DNA from: Liquidambar formosana
Taxonomy: Eukaryota > Streptophyta > Magnoliopsida > Saxifragales > Altingiaceae
Reading direction: 5' to 3'
Assembly: GCA_039720395.1 (NCBI GenBank)
Contig: CM077823.1
Span: 30,834,371-30,898,370 of the forward strand
Length of the DNA: 64,000 nt
Both the position numbers and the translations under genes were made by a program. Positions 1 to 11,175 of the stretch are shown here, one piece after another. How positions within the stretch are numbered: the first letter of the stretch is position 1; the number at the start of each line of letters is the position of its first letter. Below the pieces are notes generated by a model. It had not been told where the DNA came from and did not search any database. It saw nothing but the letters and a program-made list of their open reading frames with translations.

Positions 1-189
1 CTTCTTTTTGGCTTTATTTGTCAATTCTTTTTGATGTCCATGCTTGCACTATGCCTTTGTTGAGCTAAGTGATTCACTGTAGCTTGGATTTCACCTGTTT
101 TAAGCTTAATTTGAAATTATTAGAACTTAAGACTTTCTTATGCATTGTTATCATCAAAATCAATGGTTTTAAAACCATTTGGGCCAACA
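1..189 (-). repeat. LTR end of a Copia-like retrotransposon, cut by window edge
   Basis: Read on the minus strand, an LTR starts at 189 with TGTTGG and continues past base 1. It follows a purine-rich tract and a stretch resembling 'catcatcaaaaagggagagat', a signature that commonly precedes the 3' LTR of plant Copia (SIRE/Maximus-like) elements. Only about 190 bases of the LTR are in the window. Family assignment rests on recall of this signature, not on a coding domain. Confidence 0.55.
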
Positions 190-204
190 ATCTCTCCCTT
201 TTTG
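190..204 (-). other. polypurine tract of the LTR element
   Basis: On the minus strand this reads as an A/G run (caaaaagggagagat) immediately before the LTR start. It is the expected primer site for plus-strand DNA synthesis of the retrotransposon that enters the window from the left. Confidence 0.5.
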
Positions 205-528
205 ATGATGACAATCTATAGATGTCTTCTGGGAGTAAATAAATTAATTTAAATTGACATACATGGCATTTTTCTCCCTCTATCAATGTGCATAAGATAA
301 GAAATGACATTATTGAAGCAATCTCAGCATATAGTATCATAATGGAACTTTATAGTAGAAATTTCAAATAAAATCCACTATCATTTCAAAATCAAAAGAT
401 GTGTATAATAGCAAGTTCAATTTCATAAAGAAAATAACTTCCCAAAAGCCTAAGTACACCCAAAATGCCCCATAATACTTCTCCCCCTTTTTTAACATAA
501 AAAAGAAGGGAGGGAGAGATAAACAAAA

Positions 529-639
529 TCAAGTAGATGGAGCTCGAGGTGGGAGGCGCTGTGCGAGATCCTGCTGAGCATCCTTGAGGTGCTTCATCTC
601 CACTGTCAGGTTGTTGATACAATCATGCATGCCTTCCAT
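529..639 (-). CDS. C-terminal fragment of a transposon-type protein
   Basis: A minus-strand frame of 36 codons ends at a stop at 529-531. It starts (if at all) at 637-639 and includes a helical, charged stretch (VEMKHLKDAQQDLAQRL) and a Pro-rich tail. It lies between the polypurine tract and the rest of the element, where the end of an internal coding region would be. The coiled-coil-like C-terminus resembles those of putative plant transposon proteins, but I cannot assign a family. The upstream part is not preserved, so it is a remnant. Confidence 0.3.
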   Translation of the reverse strand: MEGMHDCINNLTVEMKHLKDAQQDLAQRLPPRAPST

Positions 640-781
640 CTTTTTATGAACATATTACCTAAACACAAATTTATACATGTACATTATTATCAGTGATCAA
701 ACATAGTCAAAACATCTAACCTCGAAATCGATCCATGGATGAAAAGACATAAGAAAACACAACATAATATAAAATGAAATA

Positions 782-832
782 TATCTATCTATCTATCTAT
801 CTATCTATATATATATATATATATATATATAC
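782..832. repeat. (TATC)n then (TA)n microsatellite
   Basis: About six tandem ATCT/TATC units are followed by about twelve TA dinucleotides. This is a simple repeat with no gene nearby, just before the first copy of a 0.7-kb direct duplication. Confidence 0.9.
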
Positions 833-1523
833 TTGTAATTACTCAATATATGAGAAACAAGGGTTTACATGCATGCAAACAAATTAAGCAGGTGCATAAG
901 TTTATTAGAATCAGTTTATGTTTTTATATAAAAAAAAAAAAAGGAAAAAAGAAATGAAGAACTGCAGGTGTGATGTATCATCATGTAATGTAAAGATGAG
1001 ATTTATTTGGTCATATATCTATTAAGAGATGTTGATTTTTTTTATTTAAAAAAAAAATGTAAAGATGAGACAAAGATCGCAGCTAAAAGATTTACAAAAA
1101 AAAAAAAAAAAAAAAAAAAAGAGAGATAAGATAAAGATTTAACCCTAGAATGACCAACATCAACAAATGCTGAGCAATTCAAATATACTTGTTTAAAAAC
1201 GTACAAGTCTAAATTCTATAACATCAAATTTATCAGCAAGCTTCCAAATATCACGATTTATATATATATATATATATATATAGAAAATATAAATACGGTT
1301 TTTAGTACTCCACATGCTCTACTAAATTGAAAGCCCTTTGAAACATGGTAGTGTTGTCGTTGTCGCCTTCTTCTTCTTCCTCTTATTCTCCTTCTTTGTA
1401 TTTTTTTTTAAATATTATTTTTTTCCACAAATGACATAATTAATTCATACCCCTAAATTCTCAATATTAACAAATGGTATCAATATTTTTTTCATAAAAC
1501 TCAATTAATGGTAAATATATAAT
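832..1523. repeat. 0.7-kb direct duplication, copy A
   Basis: The stretch starting 'cttgtaattactcaatatat' recurs at 1757 in the same order and orientation, through 'tttttagtactccacatg', a CTT-rich run and 'caaatggtatcaatattttt'. The copies differ mainly in poly-A length and an extra TA run near 1260 in this copy. No coding capacity is seen. It is either a local tandem duplication or two copies of one unclassified element. Confidence 0.85.
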
Positions 1524-1756
1524 CACAAGTGATATATATATATATATGTATGTATGTATGTATATGTAATATACTTGGTAGATGACAAAAAACATTAGAA
1601 CATATTCTTCGACTACATCAAATAAGATTAGAAAGTTAGATTAGATTAGATGCGAAGTAGTCAAAATTCTATTTCCAATCAAAATGTTTTAGATTTAGCT
1701 CTCACCACTTCTACATTTCCACATAGGATTGTTATTAATTTATTATGAGCTTGTGT

Positions 1757-2416
1757 CTTGTAATTACTCAATATATGAGAAACAAGGGGTTACATGTGCG
1801 CAAACAGATTAAGCAGGTGCATAAGTCTATTAGAATTAGTTTATGTTTTTATATTAAAAAAAAAAATGAAATGAAGAGACGAAGAACTGCAGGTGTGATA
1901 TATCATCATGTAATGTAAAGATGAGATTTATTTGGTCATATATCTATTAAAAGGTGTTGATTTTCTTTATTCACAAAAAAAACAAAAAACAAAAAAAACA
2001 AAACAAATGTGAAGATGAGACAAAGATTGCAGCTAAAAGATAAGGAAAAAAAAGAAGATAAGATAAAGATTTAACCCTAGAATGACCAACATCAGCAAAT
2101 GCTCAGCAATTCAAATTTACTTGTTTAAAAACGTACAAGTCTAGACTCTATAACTTCAAATTTATCAGCAAGCTTCCATATATCTCGAATTATAATACGG
2201 TTTTTAGTACTCCACATGGTCTACTAAATTGAAAGCCCTTTGAAACACGGTAGTGTTGTCGTTGTCCCCTTCTTCTTCTTCTTCTTATTCTCCTTCTTTT
2301 ATTTTATTATTTTTTTCTACAAACGATATAATTAATTCATACTTCTAAATTCTCAATATTAACAAATGGTATCAATATTTTTTCATAAGATTGAATTGAT
2401 GGTAAATATATAATCT
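1757..2416. repeat. 0.7-kb direct duplication, copy B
   Basis: Second copy of the sequence at 832-1523, separated from it by about 230 bases. It lacks the internal TA run of copy A. After 2416 the similarity ends; 2417-3121 is A-rich with no recognisable gene. Confidence 0.85.
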
Positions 2417-3121
2417 ATAAACGATAAATACAACTTCAAATGGAGCAAATAGGACATGAACATAAAAAAAGTGATCAAAACACCTAGCGTAACAATTTGC
2501 AAACATAAATCAGAACACAAAAAGTAGGGAAAAAAAATACGAAAACAGTATACAAACACCAACGCAACAAAGAAAAAGGAAAAAATGAAAAAAAACGAAA
2601 TAAGCAATTGATATCTAAACCCAAAAAATCTAAATCATCAAATCTATAAGCCAAAAGAAAAATCTATAACATAAAGAACCGGATGCACTAAAATAAACTA
2701 TGAACATGTAGGTGAAAAACAACTAATCCAAACGGCCCGACGAACTCGAAATCACCGCTTAAAATCAATTTGTCCACAACCCAATAATAAAATCATGGAA
2801 AACTAAGCATAGCATATAAACACATACGCCCTTTCAAACGAACGTGTAATAATAATAAACCCTAAAATAGCCCAAATCTAAACGAAAAATCTAGAACACG
2901 AAGAACCAAATCTAGTAACATAAACGCATCGGAAGAAATCGTACCTCTGAAGTGACTGAAGAAACACAAAGATGGATGAAAAAACGGAAAACTAAAAGCC
3001 AAGAACAAGAACAAACCAGCGTTGTCCTCAGGCAACAATACCAAAGCTTTTACCAAAGAGAAGCAACAGTAGAACCGTTTTCCAAGACAAGGTTTGAGGA
3101 CCATCCTCATCAGAACCGTCG

Positions 3122-3286
3122 ATGGCTCCCGCAAGTACAAGCACTTCAACGCCGGATGAGATCGCTACCTGCAGCAACTGCAACGAAGAGACGTGGAGCA
3201 AGGAGCACTATGGACGAAGAAACCCAAAACCCATCGCCCATGGAATGGGGTACGAAGAAGCAATGATGGCTTTACATCTCCTCTAG
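3122..3286 (+). CDS. unassigned 54-residue open frame
   Basis: A 54-codon frame runs from an ATG at 3122 to a TAG at 3284-3286. It has a Ser/Thr-rich start, then a Cys-x-x-Cys pair (CSNCNEE) and a basic centre. It lies in the locally most G/C-rich stretch of the first 4 kb. I do not recognise it. A second, longer frame (2952-3266, 104 codons) overlaps it in another phase and is equally unrecognised. It may be a fragment of a captured gene or chance. Confidence 0.15.
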   Translation: MAPASTSTSTPDEIATCSNCNEETWSKEHYGRRNPKPIAHGMGYEEAMMALHLL

Positions 3287-3595
3287 TTAATTTTTTTTTT
3301 CCTTTTAAATCTAGTAAAAAGCTGGAGAAATGACGCCGTTTAGCAATAAAATAGTACAAAACGACGCCATTTAGCAAAGAAAAGAACCCTCCAGAAGCTT
3401 TTCGGCCAAGAAAAACGATGTCGTTTTGATAAGTAGAGGAGCCCCAACGCCGTTTCACGCGATAAGGGGATGCGTTTTGGGTAGATGAACAGTAAGTGAA
3501 CCCAAACGTGAACAGTGCCGGAGGCCATCCTTTCTTTTAGTATATCTATTAGATATTAGATTCCAAAGACATTGACTTTTTTTTATTGTGCTCTG

Positions 3596-3629
<34 letters not shown>

Positions 3630-4127
3630 TTTGCATAGATTTTCGTGAGGGAATCCATTTTTGCTATTCAAGAGTTGCAACCATTGTCACAAATGAGGAT
3701 AAATAGAATTATGGCATTTCACAAATTCATGAAATTGATTTTAAACTATCAATTATGTATCTTCAATTATACCAAAAAAATAAATTGTAAATAGAGGCAT
3801 TCAATTTCCAATGAACTAACCAAACACACCCTCATATATTCACCTTTCCAAACCATAACAAATAAGAAAAAATTTAAAATTCACCACTAGACAATATCAA
3901 CATGTCTTTAGCTTATGTACTAAAATTTCAAATAACCCCTTGTGCAAAACTTCTCATAAAATCATGTTTTTAACATACTCATCTTTTGCCCTTATGGGGG
4001 TGGTTGAACGGTCAAGTCCTGAGTGTGCTTTCCAGAAATCATTAATTATTTTAATTCCTCGCAGCTATCATTGTCTGTGTATGTATGAGACTTCTCACAT
4101 AGACCATTAGGGGATTAGTTTGGACTA
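3287..4127. other. non-coding, with repeated ACGCCGTTT-like words and a SINE-like tail
   Basis: No gene is seen. Between 3330 and 3460 the word ACG(C/A)CG(T/C)TT or a close variant occurs four times. A (TTA)n run lies at 3598-3627. From about 3990 to 4170 the sequence 'ggtggttgaacggtcaagtc' through 'ggggattagtttggactaaa' resembles a degraded tRNA-derived SINE; it overlaps the left border of the SCPL duplication. Confidence 0.45.
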
Positions 4128-4577
4128 AAACCTCAACGGGAGTAAAACCTAAAACACCTCTAATCATTAAAAAAATAATAATAATAAATAAATAAATAAG
4201 AGAAAAAAACACTCATTTTTTGGAACATGTGTCATGAGCCCATTAATTGAAAGTAAAAGGAAAATTTTTAATAAGCTTTATTATGCTTGATTGACAAAAT
4301 ATAATTTTTTTTTCCTCATTTGAAATGAGGAGTTTTTGTTATCACCAAGAGCCTTAGAAATATTTTTACCCTTATTTGACTTCTTGTGCCCTAAGGTGGG
4401 AAATATTGGAGCTATTGGCCAGTTCTACTCCTTGCAGTGGCTCCCCTGCGGGTGGTTGAGTGAACCCATTCATTTAGATATTTTTGTCATTAGGAAGAAT
4501 TGAACATAGTCTCGGCACTAGGCAGAGTGACTTCCCTTAATAGAAACAGCCTTAATATATTTTATATCTTGGTGCAG

Positions 4578-7500
4578 GTCCTATGGAATTTGATATTAAT
4601 AACGATGGGGGCTTACCAAATTTGTTGTATTACCCATATGCATGGACAAAGGTGCCTTGTTTTACTACACTGCTTTGGTTACTTCAAATTTTATTTATTT
4701 TTATATTTACAATGGTTGTGAAATTGTGGTTATGATTTTCCAGTCAGCCAGCATAATATTTCTAGATGCACCTGTTGGAACCGGTTTCTCCTATGCAAGA
4801 GCACCGGAAGGATGGCCAACCTCAGACTCAAGTTCAGCAGAACAATCCTATCAGTTCCTCAGGAAGGTGAGTGAAACTAGAAGGAAGAAGAGGTCACTAC
4901 GCAAGAAAATTTATTTCATGTTTTTGGGTTGAGATAAGAATTTCATAACAAATGCCACCATGGGTGACGAACTAAAAGCATCTCCAATGGGTTTCTTAGA
5001 GCATCTCCAATGGGCTAGTTGTCTAAAACCGTTCCTTTTATTTTAAAGAGGGAGACCTCAATTTTTGCACTCCAATGGGCTTCTTATCGGGCTCTCCAAA
5101 ACATGGAGACTCTATCGACTCTCCAAAATAGAGTTCTGTATTTCAAATTTATATTAAACTTGGATGTAAACTACCTTCTTTCTCTTTAAAGAGAAAACCA
5201 ATAATTTATATTTAAAATTTTGGTAGTTCGTTTGAATAGCAAAGAAATAGGAAGCCCTGTTCAAGTCCTCCTCACTTTGATAGGGAGCTCCCTATTTTTT
5301 TAAAAATGTCATTTTTTCTCTCCAAAATAGGAAGAGAATAAGAATCCCAATCTCAGGGTAGCTCAGCTGGTAAGAGACTACAGGAAATGAAAGTCTTGAG
5401 CTAGTTCGACTTATTGAACCCATCACTCGCACAAGATTTAATGGTTCTCATAAATCTTAGACTTGTATGGTCCAAATGGGTTGTCAAATCTTATATGGGC
5501 TAAAGATTTGCCCAAAAGGTTTCCTTGTCATAAAAACTAAATGAAAAAAAAAAGAATAAGGAGCAAATTAACGATGCTCTATTTGAGTAGAAGAACTTCC
5601 ATGCAACTGTGACACGGCAACGTGGTGTCATCATGGTCTTCTTAGTTGAACACATTGAACACCGTTGGGAATCCAACAAACCCAAATGCCACCAATGTTT
5701 AAGCCATGCGATGGGAAATTTGTCATCATGGTCTTCTTATTTGAACACATTGCAGTGGTTGGACGAGCACATAGAATACCTCCCAGTTCAGCTCTTCATT
5801 GGTGGAGATTCTTATTCAGGGATAACTGTCCCACTGGTCACCCAAAAAGTATTAGTAGGTAACTTATTTTTTCATGACCATTTTTTCATCTTTTTTTTGG
5901 CTGAGATTATTTTTTCATTACCACTAATATTTGTTTTTGAACTTAGAAAGTTGTTCATTTGAACCAAGTCCTCTTTTGCTCCAACTCATGAAGCTCTGTT
6001 TTTTGGGTATTTGGACTTACAGGCATACAAAATAATGTCAAGCCACGCATGAATCTGAAGGTACATACTAGTTTCTGTATTATGGTTTTTGATTTTATAA
6101 ATTAAAGGTTCTTTGAAATGGTTTCAGGGGTATTTGGTGGGGAGCCCACGAACAGATTCAATTATTGATGAAAATTCAAAAATAGTATTTGCTCACCGAA
6201 TGGCACTTATATCAGATGAGCTTTATGCGGTGATGATTCAAAGCCTCGATCCTCTTGTTAATGCCATATATTTCAATCTTCACAACCAAAAAAAAAAAAA
6301 AAAAAAAAATTGATTGTAAGGTTTGTGTGATGATTTCTGCTTTTTTCCAGTCTGCCAAAAACAGTTGCAACGAGAACTATGTGAACGTAGATCCATCCAA
6401 TACACAATGCGTGACAGCTCTTGCAGCTATCGAACATGTGAGACATTATTTAGTTTTCAGAATCTACTACACAAATTTATCTACCACAAAAGTTTCCTTT
6501 TCAAAGTTGTGAAATGCATAGAGGATGAGTGACTGTTTAAATTTGCAGTGCGTCAAAGATCTATTTAGTCATGATATTTTGGAACCCAAGTGTACTTTCG
6601 ACTCCCCACAAGCCAGCGAAGGAGGCCGAAGATCTCTACAAGAGCATCCTAAAGACTTCATCCTTTCACCCCCAAAAATTACAGAATATTGGTGCCGGGT
6701 AAAACTCCACCCCAACTCCCCTGCCTCATCTCTCTGTTTGAAATTTCTAGAAATATATACATGACTTTACAAGTAACTGGTTTATTCATTTTGGCAGACT
6801 TTTATTTATGCACTCTCCTACATGTGGGCAAATGATGTCAGAGTCCAAGATGCTTTACACGTCCGAAAGGTAGGTAAATTCTAAAAAATAATGACATTCA
6901 GATTCGATATAAGATTAATCTGAAAATATTTTCTTGTTGTTGATCACAACCAGGGAACTGTACTAGATTGGAAGAGGTGCAACGGGAGCTTATCATACAC
7001 AAAAGATGTCCTCAGTGTTGTTGATGTCCATCGAAACCTTAGCAAGGCAGGCTTACAAGTTCTGGTGGACAGGTAATTATTTATAACTTTTTGCTCTCTT
7101 AACTATTTCGCTGCACCTGTGAGGGACAAAAAAAAAAGAAAAGAAAAGACCAAAGATACAATTAAAAGGTAATCAAGATATAGAATCAAATAAAGAATGC
7201 GCGAGTCGCTAACAAAATCAAAAGGGACACATCCACTTTAACATATTATGTACCACCAAGACATATATGAGTGGAATAATTTGAAAATTTCTATATTAGG
7301 CACAGAGTTGATGATATTTAGGTTGAAATTAAGACGTTTGAAACTTTGAACTTGAGATGGGTTGGTAACAGTGGGAAAAATTGTCCATATTGTCATTTGA
7401 AGCAAAAGGTTGACATCGAAAGAGCTGGCCCTTTCATGTCACAAGCTGCATAATTCCTGAGTGTGTGAATCCCTTGGAGGAACGAAAACCTGCAGTTCTA

Positions 7501-8179
7501 GGATTACTCAAGAAATATGTGAGTCTATGAGGGAAGCCTACAACACCACCAACAATCATTGCCAATATCAAAATTTTGAATGAAATAAATAACTCCAGGA
7601 TATAGGTCTAAATAGCAACCCAAAACATACTAAAAGAGAAGCAAACATGGTTTACCTCAACCATTTTTTACAGAGAGAGAGAGAGAGAGAGAGAGAGTAA
7701 TAACTACTATAATTTGGCTCATCAATATAATTTCTCTTCCCGCAGTGGCGATCGTGACATGGTGGTACCATTCGTGGGTACAGAAAAATGGATAAAGTCT
7801 CTCAATTTGACTATTGTCAATGATTGGCGACCATGGTTTGTTGACGGTCAAATAGCAGGGTGGGTTATTTCATGCAATCTTATTAGTTTTCAGCTAAAAT
7901 TTGTTTCTCTTTCAGCGAAAATCTCATCTCTTATTTTTACTGCTTGTTTAATGAATGTAGATACACAAGAAAATATTCAGAACATGGGTTTCGTTTGACA
8001 TTTGTGACTGTAAAGGCAAGAAAAACCACTCTCTTAATTTGATCTACAAATTAGATAGAGAGAGAACTTAAATTTGACATTTTGGCTTGTAACAGGGTGG
8101 GGGTCACGTTGCTCCAGAGTATTTTCGTAGGGAATGTTACGAAATGTTTGAAAGGTGGATTCATTACTATCCTGTCTAG
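4578..8179 (+). pseudogene. serine carboxypeptidase-like (SCPL) copy 1, missing exons 1-2
   Basis: Twelve exons match exons 3-14 of the intact gene at 16759: 4578-4651, 4744-4866, 5756-5858, 6023-6060, 6128-6229, 6351-6437, 6549-6698, 6798-6869, 6954-7072, 7746-7859, 7961-8015 and 8096-8179. All phases join and no stop or frameshift is present. The nucleophile box GDSYSG, the acid box GDRDMVVPF and the histidine box GGGHVAPEY are all kept. Compared with copy 2 it lacks one codon in exon 3 and one in exon 9. The signal peptide, the GGPGCS oxyanion region and any start codon in context are missing, and nothing upstream to base 1 supplies them. As it stands it cannot encode a normal secreted SCPL protein, although the open frame suggests a young duplication. 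The intron after 8015 has a GC donor. Confidence 0.85.
5353..5535 (+). repeat. tRNA-derived SINE in intron 4 of SCPL copy 1
   Basis: The 5' part resembles a tRNA gene, with an A-box-like 'gtagctcagctggtaagag' and a degraded B-box ('gctagttcgactt'). A unique body and an A-rich end follow. The same element sits at the same intron position in copy 2, so it was there before the duplication. Both are enclosed by a region whose ends read GAGCATCTCCAATGG and GATGCTCT, a hAT-MITE-like terminal signature. Confidence 0.6.
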
Positions 8180-8362
8180 TCAATTGTTGCAGTATCAAAT
8201 CAGCTCGGCGGTTCTACCACATTTAGCTAGCTCCTTGTGGGTTATCATAATCCTTTTGTGCTTTATTCATGTAATTGAAACAATATTGAAGTTCAAAATA
8301 AAGGTACATGATGAGCATAATAGTATGATCCACATGAATATTTCATAGAAATAAAATTGATT

Positions 8363-8990
8363 TGTGCTCCAGATAATTAATGAACTCAAAGGTTTAGATA
8401 TCCCTGTTGGGAAAAAAAAAAAAAAAAAAAAAGGTAAAAAGATGAGAAATAAAAAATACATCAAGCTATTCCGTTTAGAACAAAATGTGTTTTGAACATA
8501 TTTAATACTACTTGGTTTTTAAAAATTGGATTGGGTACGGTTTGATCCATTCATTTTAATACTACCTCGTTTTTAAATAAACCAATTCAAATTCCGCATC
8601 AGAAAATAAACCAACTCATATTACCAAAAATAAAATAAAATACATAAACCAATTCAGAATTTGTTTAGAATAAAATGTGTTTATACATTTTTTTTTTTTT
8701 TGGCTATAAAATTGAATAGATTTACAAAAAAAAAAAAAAAAAAAAAAAAAAAAGCGTGTACCAAAAATAGTGGTGAAATCAAAACTGGTTCGGAGTCATT
8801 TTCAAGTGAAGAATTGATTGTGTTTTCCAATCCTCCCCTACATAGGCGGTGGTCTTGACTCTCGAATCTTGATCCTGATTTAATGCTGATGTGGCAAATC
8901 TTGTGACAACCGTTGAGGCTAACTGTAGAAATTCCCCGCAGAGGAACTAAACTCTAATCACTCCCACTCTTGTCACTCACACGTGTAAAA
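8363..8990. other. non-coding spacer
   Basis: This stretch holds long A and T runs (8410-8432, 8690-8701, 8726-8752) and no gene. From about 8850 it becomes less A/T-rich and grades into the leader of the MON2-like exon at 9196. Confidence 0.6.
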
Positions 8991-9008
8991 AACTCGAAGA
9001 ACACCGTG

Positions 9009-9011
<3 letters not shown>

Positions 9012-9039
<28 letters not shown>
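9012..9039 (+). repeat. CT-rich leader microsatellite
   Basis: A run of about fourteen CT units is followed by further C/T-rich sequence up to 9125. Pyrimidine-rich tracts of this kind are common in 5' leaders of plant housekeeping genes, and here it precedes the MON2-like start codon by about 160 bases. Confidence 0.7.
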
Positions 9040-9195
9040 ACATAAGATCTACACACCTCTCTCCTCGAGCTCTTCAATCTTAATGCCTCTCTCTTCATTT
9101 CCTCTCCTCTTCTCCTTTCAATTCATCTCGAAACCCTAACCTTAACTCCAAATTCACTCAATCGTTTCACGAAAGAGAGAAAGAGAGGTGGAGAG

Positions 9196-9300
9196 ATGGC
9201 TTTCATGGCGGTTCTTGAATCAGATCTACGCGCCCTCTCCGCCGAGGCTCGCCGTCGGTACCCCGCAGTTAAGGACGGCGCAGAGCATGCAATATTGAAG
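9196..9300 (+). pseudogene. MON2: isolated exon 1 of a MON2-like gene
   Basis: The ATG at 9196 opens 35 codons ending exactly at a GT donor (9301). The peptide contains ALSAEARRRYPAVKDGAEHA, which I recall as the conserved N-terminus of plant MON2 homologues, large HEAT/ARM-repeat proteins acting in endosome-to-Golgi trafficking with the DOP1/ARF-GEF system. The 5' leader with its CT tract looks authentic. The next expected exon is not found before the SCPL gene at 16759: the intervening 7 kb is repeats. MON2 is over 1600 residues, so this is a promoter-plus-exon fragment, either a duplicate of a gene elsewhere or the stump of a disrupted gene. The exon itself is undamaged. Confidence 0.75.
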
Positions 9301-9356
9301 GTTAGGGTTCTTGAATTCAATGCGATCAGTGATTTTCTTTGTTTGGTGCAATGAAT

Positions 9357-9382
9357 TGTGTGTGTGTGTGTGTGTGTGTGTG
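9357..9382. repeat. (GT)n microsatellite
   Basis: A run of GT dinucleotides in the remnant first intron of the MON2-like gene. Confidence 0.9.
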
Positions 9383-9639
9383 TTTCATTGTTTAATACAT
9401 CCGTTTGGTTGCTGAGAAATGGGGGAATTGAAAAGAACATAAATGAGATTGTTGGTTTGATATGGAAGAAAATGGGAAGCTCCGTTTGGTTGCCGAGACT
9501 ATTGAGTAAATGCAATGCAATGAAAATTTGGAGTATTGTGAAAGTTCAACTCAAGTAAGCCAAATTTTTGGATTAGGTTCGTTCGAATGAAAATGTGGAA
9601 AAATCTAAGGTTTAGAATTCTGATTTCTTGATGTTTTCT

Positions 9640-9750
9640 GGCGAAGCTCGCTCTAGAAATGCACTTCATACCCTGCAGTCAAATATGCTTGCGAGCATGC
9701 AATCTTAAAGTTTAAGGTTTTCGAATTCAATTCGATCAGGGATTTCCTTC
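9640..9750 (+). pseudogene. decayed partial copy of the MON2 exon 1 and intron start
   Basis: The words 'gcgaagctcg', 'accctgcagt', 'cgagcatgcaatcttaaag' and 'ttcgaattcaattcgatcag' parallel the 3' half of the MON2-like exon and the first intron bases at 9243-9335. The frame and the GT donor are destroyed. It is a local, older duplication of the exon-intron junction. Confidence 0.6.
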
Positions 9751-9759
9751 ACATTTCGT

Positions 9760-10040
9760 CTTATTAAATTTGGAGTGATAAATGTTTGTGTGTTTTACTG
9801 TTAATGAACCTTTTGCAACTAAAGCATTTCATATCTTTCATGGGAATACGATATTAAACAACTAAAGCACTTCATTATATTATATTAAACAACTAAAGCA
9901 CTTCATTGTATTTTATTGATAAATAATGCAATTTTTATCTGATAAAAGAAATGCACTTCATACGCCAATGGCCCATTGGCCTAACAGCACTTCTCCCCAC
10001 TTCATACGCCAATATCATGCAATTTTTAATGGACCATTTT
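9760..10040. other. non-coding spacer with short duplicated words
   Basis: No gene is seen. The phrase 'aactaaagcacttcat' occurs three times and 'cacttcatacgccaat' twice, which suggests small local duplications. Confidence 0.5.
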
Positions 10041-11175
10041 TTAGTAAAATATTTATTCTCTAAAATAGTAAAATATATTTGTTAATATAATATGTCAATT
10101 AAATTTAAAAGATATAGACAAAAATAAATAAAATAGTGCAATTAAAATAATCTTTGGTATGATGTTCGCGTAATGTATCATATAAAATTTAATTATACTC
10201 CTGAAACAGATAAATTATTTTGAAAAACAATTAATTTAATGGTGGAAACTTATAAAAAATAAAGGAACTGACACGTTATGATATTTGATAGAAAAAGATT
10301 AAGATTCTCTAGAGCCTAACCTATCCCACAATCATGATTTTAACATGTTAGTATATACCAAAACAAGTATAACCGTTGAAGGTGTCTCGAAATCCAATGG
10401 TAGAGATTGTAAAATACATGACAATAATGAATCTTGACCTTCCATAAGGTTTTGAGTGGGTTGCACAAAGAGTGAAAAACCATGGGGAAAAATATCGAAA
10501 ATATGTTTGAAATTAGAACATAAAAAAATGAGAAAAAAGCCTAAACTGAGAAAGAGAATAGGAAAAAAATGCAGAAGGAGAAAAAAATAAGAGAAAGTAA
10601 AAATCTTTTCAACTTTATATAATTAACCATATGGAAGAAGTTTGATTAAAATAGATTTTTTTTTTTAAATTTTTATTTGTGTCGGAAGTAAATCAGGAGC
10701 ATCTGAAGATTCCGGCGGATCGCGTTTTCTTTTTTAATCTTCCTTTCTTTTATTTGTCTCTCTTTTTAATTATGACTATTTATAGTTTTTTATGTTCAAT
10801 TTTTAAGAGGGAAAATGAATAGGCATAAAGAAAATGGAAAAATATAGTACAATCTATTAAGTTTTGGGTTGAACATTGTATAGTGTGGGTTTTCTAATCC
10901 TTTCACAAAAAAAACAAAGAGATATATAATGAACACCAAGCATCAACTTACTTCCACTATGTGAGAAAGAGCAAGTAATACCCAAAAAAAAAAAAAAAAA
11001 AAAAAGGTGAGGAATTTACCTTTTGGTGACCACTTCCTTGCTTGATACCAAACAAATAAAGTTAGTAGTCCTTTTGAAGCACTTATCAAGTCAATTTGTA
11101 GTAAGTTGACAGACAATATTCTTCTTTTGGTATTAGATTGAAAAACTATTACTAAAATGTAATTTTGCCAAAAAA
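10040..11175 (+). repeat. dispersed repeat R1, forward copy 1
   Basis: This A/T-rich repeat includes 'gattaagattctctagagcctaacctatccc', 'attatgactatttatag' and, at its end, a copy of a small element reading 'ttggtgaccacttccttgcttgataccaaa' (11020-11170). Reverse-complement relatives lie at 59.1-61.4 kb. Its 3' part is repeated in the same orientation at 12040-12660. No open frame is conserved, so it is probably a non-autonomous DNA transposon family. Confidence 0.6.

Larger units (their letters stand above)
4128..8362 (+). repeat. segmental duplication, copy 1 (SCPL exons 3-14)
   Basis: This segment is collinear with 18434-23034. Similarity starts at 'taaaacctaaaacacc' and ends after 'agaaataaaattgatt'. 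It covers the end of intron 2, exons 3-14 and about 180 bases beyond the stop. Copy 1 lacks a segment of about 310 bases that copy 2 has in intron 4. The border is inside an intron, so the first two exons were never included, or were lost. Confidence 0.9.

Noticed and set aside
2952..3266. 104-codon open frame on the + strand
   Set aside because: No recognisable domain, Gln/Arg-rich low-complexity reading, overlaps another frame of similar quality, and the flanks look like repeats.
5353..5430. A real tRNA gene
   Set aside because: A- and B-box similarity is present, but the cloverleaf cannot be completed and an A-tailed body follows, so it is a SINE.
9123..9515. 130-codon frame on the minus strand opposite the MON2-like exon
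   Set aside because: It is the shadow of the MON2 exon and the (GT)n run (poly-HT stretch); no features of its own.
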